From NCBI RefSeq assembly GCF_011601265.1, contig NZ_JAAOLX010000001.1, positions 372,001 to 436,000 of the forward strand: DNA of 64,000 bases. Direction: 5' to 3'. Made by a program: the position numbers and the translations under genes. Below are positions 55,049 to 61,972 of the stretch, piece by piece. A model generated the notes under the pieces. The model made no database searches and was not told where the DNA came from. It saw nothing but the letters and a program-made list of their open reading frames with translations. The DNA is from Iodobacter violaceini (GTDB lineage Bacteria; Pseudomonadota; Gammaproteobacteria; Burkholderiales; Chitinibacteraceae). Each line of letters opens with the position of its first letter. Positions within the stretch are counted from its first letter, which is position 1.

Positions 55049-56356
55049 TCAGGTTATACGCAACTTTTCCTTTATTTCATTCAGTACATCATACAGATGC
55101 TCAACCTTCATTAAGATTTCATACGGCACTTTTCGCTCGATTTCACGAAGATTAATAGAGCGCCCATCTTCGATAATTTCACGACAGGCTGATTCTAAAG
55201 TTGGTTTTATTTCAAGCATTGCCAAGTATTTTCTCCTAGCAACATACTGCTTCCACCGCACACCAAGCACACGCGCCTCTTGATTGGCTTGTAAATATAA
55301 ATAGCGGTCGTCAATTTCTAGCCGTCTCCCCGCTTCGGCAACACTGATGGGAACTGGCAAACGCGCAAAAACCATTAATTCTGTTTTGATTTTCTCCCAA
55401 TCCAACACTCGTGGAAGCAGCCGTTCTTTGTTCATATGTCCAAGGTCTAATGCGATTTGCGGATGGTCAATGGGCGGAGTCCAGTTTTTTAATGGTTGAG
55501 TTAACAAGTCAGCCAGAGAAATACCGGAGTGCGCGGCTATTTGTAGCAAGTTATTTAACGTGGGAAGCCCTCCACTATTGAGCCAATAGTGGACCGAAGA
55601 TTTGCTCACACCAATTCGTTTTGCAAAATTAGCACCAATACCATGGTCTAGACCTGTAATAATCAGACGGATGTTCTCTCTAACTATCGTTGCAGACGGT
55701 AAGAGCTCAAGACTCGTTTGACAAGCGAGTAACAGTCCGATTTGGCGAGCAATCCACATTTCTTCAGGCTTAACTCGGTACGTAGAATCTAAATCCTGTG
55801 CCGCCTGCTCAGCAAGGCAGCAGCCACAATTCGAACACCAACCGGGAATCACATAGCTGGCTTTATGGCGTTGATTGACCCGACCACATTCTGGACAAGC
55901 TAAAATCAATGGCCGATGGTGCTTGTGACATATTGTCACGACTCCGATATTCCAACTGAGTCGATAGTATCGCTCATGCCCAGCTTTAGTATCATCACGA
56001 AAACAATCAGGACACCACCGTACTTGCCTAGTAATCAGACCTTTTGCAGGAATAACTTGCGCCCAAGGACTTAGTGTCAACTGGTCCAAAGAACCAACGC
56101 CAGTCAGCATAGAGATTGCACTTGCCCAAATATGCGCTGTCTCACTAATTCCCGATAGTTGCCGCTCATGCCAATCAAAATTTTCTCTGAGCGTTTCTTG
56201 AATCGTACCTGCAATTAGCTTCGCCATTGATGGCAATGACACGCTATGTGAAACGGCGAGTCTGCACAGATAACTTGTTAGACTTTCAACGTCAGTACTA
56301 CCAATGCCCATTGGCTTGAGTGCATGCAATGTAGAGCGCGGGTTAGCTAAAATCAT
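55049..56356 (-). CDS. tniQ: TniQ/TnsD-family target-selection protein
   Basis: 435 residues. The N-terminal TniQ domain has zinc-finger pairs CPDC (115-118), CHKH (143-146), CPEC (154-157) and CSNC (174-177). A helix-turn-helix (about 239-285, FAKRIGVSKSSVHYWLNSGG) precedes a C-terminal DNA-binding tail. In Tn7 the homologous TnsD binds the attachment site and recruits TnsC. Being the only selector gene here, and lying beside ssrA, it is the likely recogniser of the ssrA 3' region; that is inference. Overlaps tnsC by 4 bases. Confidence 0.9.
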   Translation of the reverse strand: MILANPRSTLHALKPMGIGSTDVESLTSYLCRLAVSHSVSLPSMAKLIAGTIQETLRENFDWHERQLSGISETAHIWASAISMLTGVGSLDQLTLSPWAQVIPAKGLITRQVRWCPDCFRDDTKAGHERYYRLSWNIGVVTICHKHHRPLILACPECGRVNQRHKASYVIPGWCSNCGCCLAEQAAQDLDSTYRVKPEEMWIARQIGLLLACQTSLELLPSATIVRENIRLIITGLDHGIGANFAKRIGVSKSSVHYWLNSGGLPTLNNLLQIAAHSGISLADLLTQPLKNWTPPIDHPQIALDLGHMNKERLLPRVLDWEKIKTELMVFARLPVPISVAEAGRRLEIDDRYLYLQANQEARVLGVRWKQYVARRKYLAMLEIKPTLESACREIIEDGRSINLREIERKVPYEILMKVEHLYDVLNEIKEKLRIT

Positions 56357-57372
56357 GCGGCACTCCTTTTACCAAATTGCTTTGGTTTTTCCTCTGCAAA
56401 GGTTCGAGTCAAACTTGGATTAATCGCCATTTCACCGTCTAGTGTCTCTGACAATATTTGCTTATGCTGAGCGTCGGTAAGTAGTGCGCGGCGCAAAACT
56501 TCATCTGACCATTTTCCTGCCTGTTGTGCCAACATGGCTGCACGTGTCAAAACTGAACTCAAAGTGCCAATGCAACCCAAGGTGTTTTCTTGAAGTGCAT
56601 CAGCATGCAGCAACAGCTTCCCTTCCCATAAATCCGGCAAAGTTCTTTCAAAGCTGCGAATGCATGCCCTGAAAGCACGAATATCAGTATCTGAGTCCAG
56701 ACGATACCGCTCAAAATGTAACACGTGCAAACGTCGAGCAAGCTGTGCTGACAGTGAAACTAATGGATACAAATCATAGCTTCCGACGAGCACAATTTGT
56801 GTACCGCAGGCATTTGTAAGTGATTTCAACGTATCAAGCTGGACGCAAAGTCGCTGATTGCTCGATTGACGAATAATATGTGCAGCCTCGTCAATTACCA
56901 AAAACCGTGTACCTCGTTCTTTCAGTGCGCGTTCTACTGAAGTGCGCAATGCCGCCAAGGAATTATTTGATTGGCCACGGGGCTTTACAAATCGGCCACT
57001 TGCCGTGTCAATGCCGTAATGTACCTTTGGTAAGTTCAGTTCACCTTCCAATTGCGCCAGAATCCGCTGAAAAAAGAGACGCCACGAGAACTCCTTTTCA
57101 CCAGAAGATGGTGCCTCCACATAGACAGCAGGAATATGCCCAGCATCAGCCTGCATCTCGTTTACTGCGGCCTGAACTGCCGAATCACGCATATGTTTTG
57201 CCAGCATAGTTTTCCCTACGCCAGTTGGCCCGATGACCAAAATACTGTCCTGGTTGCCTGGATAAATGAGGGTATCTAATTCTGTAAGCACTTCGTCGAT
57301 ACGACTATGCTTGATTCGCAACTGCTGAAGTTGAATCGCTGGATTGGAAATTTTAGAAAGAGTCGGTTGCAT
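56353..57372 (-). CDS. tnsC: AAA+ ATPase TnsC/TniB
   Basis: 339 residues with Walker A GPTGVGKT (48-55), Walker B LVIDEAAHI (158-164) and sensor motif IVLVGSYDLYP. Forms ATP-dependent filaments on target DNA linking the selector to the transposase and enforcing target immunity. Four-base overlap with tniQ and 11 bases after tnsAB, so the three are one operon. Confidence 0.92.
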   Translation of the reverse strand: MQPTLSKISNPAIQLQQLRIKHSRIDEVLTELDTLIYPGNQDSILVIGPTGVGKTMLAKHMRDSAVQAAVNEMQADAGHIPAVYVEAPSSGEKEFSWRLFFQRILAQLEGELNLPKVHYGIDTASGRFVKPRGQSNNSLAALRTSVERALKERGTRFLVIDEAAHIIRQSSNQRLCVQLDTLKSLTNACGTQIVLVGSYDLYPLVSLSAQLARRLHVLHFERYRLDSDTDIRAFRACIRSFERTLPDLWEGKLLLHADALQENTLGCIGTLSSVLTRAAMLAQQAGKWSDEVLRRALLTDAQHKQILSETLDGEMAINPSLTRTFAEEKPKQFGKRSAA

Positions 57373-57383
57373 AATGATTATTC

Positions 57384-60074
57384 TTATAGTGAGTCAAAAT
57401 CAGGCAGGTCGTCGTATGAGTCAGAGCGCGTCTCGAACGCTGGCATCTCGGTGCCAGCCTGATTAGTTGTTTTTAATGATGAAGAACTGCCAATCGAGCG
57501 AGTGAGCGTTTGTATTTGTTTTGGCTGAACACCGCCGAATGCCAATGCGCCATAAAGACTGGCGTTTTCGCTCTGTCGCTCCATCGCATCTGCTAGAGCA
57601 CCTACAGGTGTGAAAACTTGCATAAATTCGCGCAAGCGATGTGCTGCAGTGGGGTCAGTAAACTTAGTAGGATTGCGTTGGGTGTATTCCTCACTCAACA
57701 CAGCACACTCTGTATGAGTCAGCTGGCGAAAATCAGACAACATTCGGCAAGTCGCTTGTATCCATGCACCATTAACCCGGACAAAAACAGACGCGGCATC
57801 CCAAGGGTCCATTTTCACGAGCAACTGTTGCCCCGCAACTTTAGGGTCACGAAAAATCGGATGCCAATACAGCAAATGATTCACTTTTACACCTGTCTGC
57901 CGATTCACTAAGCGCGTCCCTTTCCGGTCAACAGGCGGACAAGTTGCAATCAAAAAATCTTGATTAAATGAGATATGGCGCTGAGGCCGCGCACCACTTT
58001 CGTGCAAGCTTTTTTGAAAGGCTTCACGTGGAGTAAGTCCTGTCGCGGGATGGGGTTCTTGGTCGTAAAACTGCATAGCCCAATGCTCGATACCGCAATA
58101 CATACACTCAAGAGTCCATTCAGCAAAATTGACCGGCAAATGCTTGCCCGTTGTCATACGAACATTTTTTGTTGCTTTCGTATTGCCCGCCAAGTTATGA
58201 ATATATTCGGTATCAATACGGCCAAAAATTCGCTCGAGCACCGAACCAAAGCGAGGTTGCCCTGCCGGGCGAAAGCGCAAATGAACTCCCATGACCATCA
58301 AAAAAGATTCAAATGCATCCGACGCAAAATCTTTGCCATTATCAACGACGATAAATTCAGGCAGTCGGTTATGGCGACGAACCATATCTCTAACAACCAT
58401 CATCACTGAAACGTAGGACGGCGGGTCGAAGGTTAGGTAGACGCCTACAATTCGCCGTGACCATGCATCAATCGCAAAAGTAAGCCATGCCCTACCCAGC
58501 GGTTTGCCAGTTCGGCTAGAAATCAATTCGATATCTATCTGTGTGTGGTCAATGTGTACGTACTGAAATGCACGACTGCCATGTACAGGCGTATCTAACA
58601 TAAGTGCTGATACAAATTCACTTTGTTGGGTAGCCATCCGTTTTCCGTGGCGAACTCGAACATCTTGATTCGTTTCTTCACTTTTGATGAAAGAAATTAA
58701 AGTTGGATATGATGGAGGTTGAATCCCTTTTTGATTGCAGATATCGATTAATATCCGATGACATGCTTTGAAATTGATGGCGCGATGATTACGCCAGTCC
58801 TGCTCAATTACACTTTGTATCGTGCTTAGTTGCTCTTCTGACAGCCGCGCGCTTCGATTTCCCCGCGCAGCTGTTTTTGGAACAAGCGCAAGTATTTCGT
58901 TTCCGCCATTTGCAACCATCTCGTCTTGCTTCGCTCGCCAACGAAATTGAGTTCTCTCACTAGCGTTTAGAGAGACGACACCATTTTGCAAAATAGCTTG
59001 TCGTTGCAATGCACATTTGAGCTCTTCTTCAGAAAAGCGACTGATATCAAGCAGATTATTCTCTGGGGCAGAAATGGGTTTAACCGCGCCGCGTTCAAAA
59101 GCATCGAACAGCCATTCCCGTGACAAATTACAATTTTGTCCATTAGGGCTCTGACAAACCAATTCTTCTTCACCAGCCAATACAATCGTTAGCTGTTTAC
59201 CGTCAAATGCAAACTGCAAGCCCGCTTTGATATCGAGCACAAAATGCTCAATACCTAACACGTTGCGAGTAGCAACTTGACCTCGACAAAAGTCCCGGTA
59301 TGTATTGTCGCGATATAAGCGAAAACGACGTATATCCGCTAATTTTTCATTATCTAAATCTGCCGCGACTAAATGGTCTGCGATTGATTTGTTGAGTAAA
59401 TCAGCGGAGAAGCAAAATGGCGTAGATAACAGCTCACTAAAATAAAGTGAGCCGTGCTCGCGAAGTGCAGCAAGTAAACGAGCAGATTCGTGTGCATCGG
59501 GAGGCTCGCAGCTAGGATGAAAATAGTCTGCGAGATGCAGCAAGTTTTCAACGCGACGGCGAGGAATCGACTTTTCGCTGCGTATGCGATAGTGAAAGCC
59601 CAATTCGGCAAGCTGCTGTTCAATCTGGGGTGAATACCACTCGCCATCCGTGCTTTTCGCATAACGATAGGGATATTTTTCAGCAAGCCTGCTCAGCTTT
59701 GCTTCAGATTTCCATTCCTCAAAAGTGATGCCATCGTCTGTAATCACCAAGAAATCCGGTGTATGCCGGATATTTTTGATTTCACCTGTAGCGGTATCGA
59801 TCAGTTCTAGTTTAAGTTCTGCGGGCTGCGCGTAATACTCCAACACGCCGCCATCAAACTCATGGTCAACAGCTGCCGCAAACTCTATATGACGACTTTC
59901 TGTAGCAATTTCACAGCCCATTTTTCGGCTGGCCAAATACGTAATAACGTTTCCGCTGTAAGATTTTACCTCGCGCACAGGAGCTTCAATCCGCGCCTTG
60001 AATGTCAGGTTGCGGCCTTTCTCTGGGATACTGAGCTTATCAAAAAGCTCAGTGATTTCTTCTTTGCTCAACAT
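57384..60074 (-). CDS. tnsAB: fused TnsA-TnsB transposase
   Basis: 896 residues. Residues about 40-180 are a TnsA-type endonuclease domain with E64 (RHIEF), D107 (HTPDFLVI) and E120-x-K122 (EEWK), fitting the E-D-(Q/E)xK active site that cuts the 5' strand. From about 400 follow TnsB helix-turn-helix domains, then an integrase core with D509 (VHIDHTQ), D578 (VVDNGKDF) and E614 (SVLERIFG), the DDE triad, and a C-terminal TnsC-contact tail. Both nucleases appear intact, so cut-and-paste movement is expected. TnsA-TnsB fusions are known in some Tn7-like and CRISPR-associated lineages. Confidence 0.92.
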   Translation of the reverse strand: MLSKEEITELFDKLSIPEKGRNLTFKARIEAPVREVKSYSGNVITYLASRKMGCEIATESRHIEFAAAVDHEFDGGVLEYYAQPAELKLELIDTATGEIKNIRHTPDFLVITDDGITFEEWKSEAKLSRLAEKYPYRYAKSTDGEWYSPQIEQQLAELGFHYRIRSEKSIPRRRVENLLHLADYFHPSCEPPDAHESARLLAALREHGSLYFSELLSTPFCFSADLLNKSIADHLVAADLDNEKLADIRRFRLYRDNTYRDFCRGQVATRNVLGIEHFVLDIKAGLQFAFDGKQLTIVLAGEEELVCQSPNGQNCNLSREWLFDAFERGAVKPISAPENNLLDISRFSEEELKCALQRQAILQNGVVSLNASERTQFRWRAKQDEMVANGGNEILALVPKTAARGNRSARLSEEQLSTIQSVIEQDWRNHRAINFKACHRILIDICNQKGIQPPSYPTLISFIKSEETNQDVRVRHGKRMATQQSEFVSALMLDTPVHGSRAFQYVHIDHTQIDIELISSRTGKPLGRAWLTFAIDAWSRRIVGVYLTFDPPSYVSVMMVVRDMVRRHNRLPEFIVVDNGKDFASDAFESFLMVMGVHLRFRPAGQPRFGSVLERIFGRIDTEYIHNLAGNTKATKNVRMTTGKHLPVNFAEWTLECMYCGIEHWAMQFYDQEPHPATGLTPREAFQKSLHESGARPQRHISFNQDFLIATCPPVDRKGTRLVNRQTGVKVNHLLYWHPIFRDPKVAGQQLLVKMDPWDAASVFVRVNGAWIQATCRMLSDFRQLTHTECAVLSEEYTQRNPTKFTDPTAAHRLREFMQVFTPVGALADAMERQSENASLYGALAFGGVQPKQIQTLTRSIGSSSSLKTTNQAGTEMPAFETRSDSYDDLPDFDSL

Positions 60075-60190
60075 TTCTTTATCAACAAATTAAAGGTGAT
60101 AAAGACGTCTAGTGTCGTAGTGACTACATGATTTACAAATCGGTCGATAATGACCGAAAATAGCGAGATTAGGTCTGATGGAAGCAGCTG

Positions 60191-60505
60191 ATGAGTAACG
60201 ACATACGAAATACTCGACCAAAGAAAGCCGTTGCACTGCAGCCAGAGGCGGCATTTCAACCGTGGGAAGATAGAGCGAATGAGCTGCTGCGCGCCGAGAT
60301 GAAAAAACAAAAAGTAAGTTTCAAAAAGCTGGCAAGTTTGCTTGAGCAATTTGGCATCGAAGAGTCGCCAGACCAAATTAATCGCAAAATTAACCGCAAG
60401 AAATTTACCGCAGCATTCCTGTTTGCCTGTCTGGCTGCGCTTGAGGTTCAGACTATTGAAATTCCAGACCAGCTCACATCGATACGGTACAAACCAGAAA
60501 TTTAA
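60191..60505 (+). CDS. DUF6471-type small protein, divergent from tnsAB
   Basis: 104 residues: a short basic N-terminus, then WEDRANELLRAEMKKQKVSFKKLASLLEQFGIEESPDQINRKINRKKFTAAFLFACLAALEV, a helical domain matching what I know as DUF6471. The kk-LA-LL...INRKINRKKF pattern suggests a helix-turn-helix. Ribosome site GGAAG precedes the ATG. It shares a 116-bp divergent promoter region with the tns operon, so an autoregulator of transposition is plausible; no function is established. Confidence 0.75.
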   Translation: MSNDIRNTRPKKAVALQPEAAFQPWEDRANELLRAEMKKQKVSFKKLASLLEQFGIEESPDQINRKINRKKFTAAFLFACLAALEVQTIEIPDQLTSIRYKPEI

Positions 60506-60828
60506 CGCTGCTGTTTGATATAACGGGGAAGATAACATTACGCCAACTCCTTTCAATACCCTTTCATAAATAGGGCAGAGGGGAGCTAGCACTTAGCAGG
60601 TAAGCAGATTGTTCTTACAATTCAAATCTAATTGGGCGAGACTGCGCCCAGTCTTTCACCGTAGCCTGCACTTTTTAGCTTCGCAAGTTCCAGAATAATG
60701 CTCGCTTCGCTCAACGGTTTCTAGGGTTACTTATCTATCCGTCAGATACCCAACAATAATAAGGGGTAGCCGTCAGGCTACCCCTCAAAGGTATTTACAC
60801 AGAGTTTTGATAAAAGCGGCTTATAGCC
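60506..60828. other. non-coding stretch right of the transposition core
   Basis: About 320 bp with no gene. It contains the GGGGTAGCC-GTCA-GGCTACCCC hairpin (60763-60784) and no sequence like the TnsB repeats at 54877-54948. Probably decayed DNA left by a deletion that also removed most of hsdS. Confidence 0.5.
60763..60784. terminator. 9-bp GC-rich hairpin
   Basis: GGGGTAGCC-GTCA-GGCTACCCC. A weak U-tract on the minus strand (TTATTATTGTTG) makes it a possible terminator for the former hsdS gene. Confidence 0.5.
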
Positions 60829-61020
60829 CTATACCTGTTCGACCAAGGTTTCGGCGAGGTGGGTAAGGGATTTTTGGCTGGCGGTGAGGCGTTCACGCAG
60901 TTGGGTGCAGAGGGCGCGCAGCGCTTCGACGCGGGCGACGATGCGGGATTGTTCGGCCATAGGGGGGTCATCGCCCCAAATTTCTCCGAGAATTAATCCG
61001 TCACGTAGCTCTTGAGGCAA
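60829..61020 (-). pseudogene. hsdS remnant (type I specificity subunit C-terminus)
   Basis: Only the last ~45 residues are recognisable: DPPMAEQSRIVARVEALRALCTQLRERL, the conserved helix of HsdS after its second target-recognition domain, ending EQV. An in-frame stop (TAA) lies directly upstream of the TTG at 61020, and no target-recognition domains are present. The specificity gene is therefore broken, and the adjacent hsdR cannot use it. Confidence 0.75.
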
Positions 61021-61192
61021 TTAATGCACCTAAGCTTGGCAAGCTTCTGAGAGAAGATGATTCGCTGATAAATCAAACTGAACTACGGGTAGCAATTAAA
61101 ACGCCTAATGCTTACTCACTCCATTATAAAAATTAATTATTCGGGTGATGGCTTAGCAATTCCCTAGGCAATTACTGAAACTTAACTTGAAA

Positions 61193-61972
61193 TTAGCTCA
61201 GTAGCACATTTGCCATCCCATCCAGTCGACTCTTTACTTTTTCCCACTGCGGCATCACTTGCCCCATTAATCGGTAAAACCGCTCACTGTGGTTGTGCTC
61301 GGCTAGGTGGCATAGCTCGTGTAGGATTACGTAATCAATACAATCTCTGGGGGCTTTAACCAAATGGGGATTAAGCGTCAGTCGTCCTGCTGGTGAACAG
61401 CTGCCCCATTGGGTTTGCATGGTTAATACCCGTAGTGGTGGTTTTTCGCTGACCCAAAGGGCTTGTTCCAGCATTGCCTCTAATCGACGGGCAAAGGCAT
61501 CCTTGGCACGGGCTTTGTACCAGTCTGCAAGCAAGGCGCTGATTTTCTCTGCTGACTTTTCCCGCACCGTTACTTCAATCTTACCGCGCAATAGTTTTAC
61601 GGATGGTTTTTCTGTCGTGTTTTCGATCACTTTCAGGACGTACTGTTTGCCTAGGTAGTAGTGGCTTTCGCCGCTGATGTATTGCCGTGGGCGTACATGT
61701 TCCAGGCGGGATCGGAACTCGCGTAGTTGCTGATAAATCCATCGCGCACGCTGCTTGGCAGCTGCGATCACTTGTTCATTACTGGCTGTTTCAGGCGCAC
61801 TGATTTGCACACGGCAATCTGGCAATACCTTGATTAGTATTTTGCCACTGCCCTCTGTGCGTGGTAGCCGCTCAAAACTTATCAGTTCGTCGGAGTAGTT
61901 GAACGAGAGATTGGTTTTGCTCGGCTTCTGCTTAGGTTTGATCGCGACGTTCAACTTAAACCCCAGCCGCAT
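61193..61972 (-). CDS. YgjP-like metallopeptidase domain protein (M48/SprT-like)
   Basis: 259 residues with zinc motif HELCHLAEHNHSERFY (HExxH plus a downstream Glu/His), and the WGSCSPAGRLTLNPHLVKAP block just before it, both hallmarks of the YgjP/DUF45 family. Genes of this family recur in type I restriction operons next to hsdR; what they do there is unknown. It overlaps the end of hsdR by 17 bases, so the two are co-translated. Confidence 0.9.
   Translation of the reverse strand: MRLGFKLNVAIKPKQKPSKTNLSFNYSDELISFERLPRTEGSGKILIKVLPDCRVQISAPETASNEQVIAAAKQRARWIYQQLREFRSRLEHVRPRQYISGESHYYLGKQYVLKVIENTTEKPSVKLLRGKIEVTVREKSAEKISALLADWYKARAKDAFARRLEAMLEQALWVSEKPPLRVLTMQTQWGSCSPAGRLTLNPHLVKAPRDCIDYVILHELCHLAEHNHSERFYRLMGQVMPQWEKVKSRLDGMANVLLS

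Larger units (their letters stand above)
54877..60530. mobile_element. Tn7-like transposon, ssrA-proximal end and transposition core
   Basis: Begins TGTGGCG at 54877, 30 bp after the tmRNA CCA end. Core genes, all leftward: fused tnsA-tnsB, tnsC, tniQ, with tniQ nearest the end, plus a divergent DUF6471-type gene. No tnsE, no cas genes, no CRISPR array. I searched by eye for a matching inverted terminus (TTTATGC...CCACA) from 60500 to 64000 and found none, so the element probably extends past the window and the restriction genes are cargo. The base composition is more AT-rich than the flanking host genes. The right boundary given is only the edge of the recognisable core. Confidence 0.8.

Noticed and set aside
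60506-61190. Distal transposon end between the DUF6471 gene and the hsdS remnant
   Set aside because: No inverted TGTGG terminus, TnsB-type repeat or TAGAG duplication could be found by reading this stretch.
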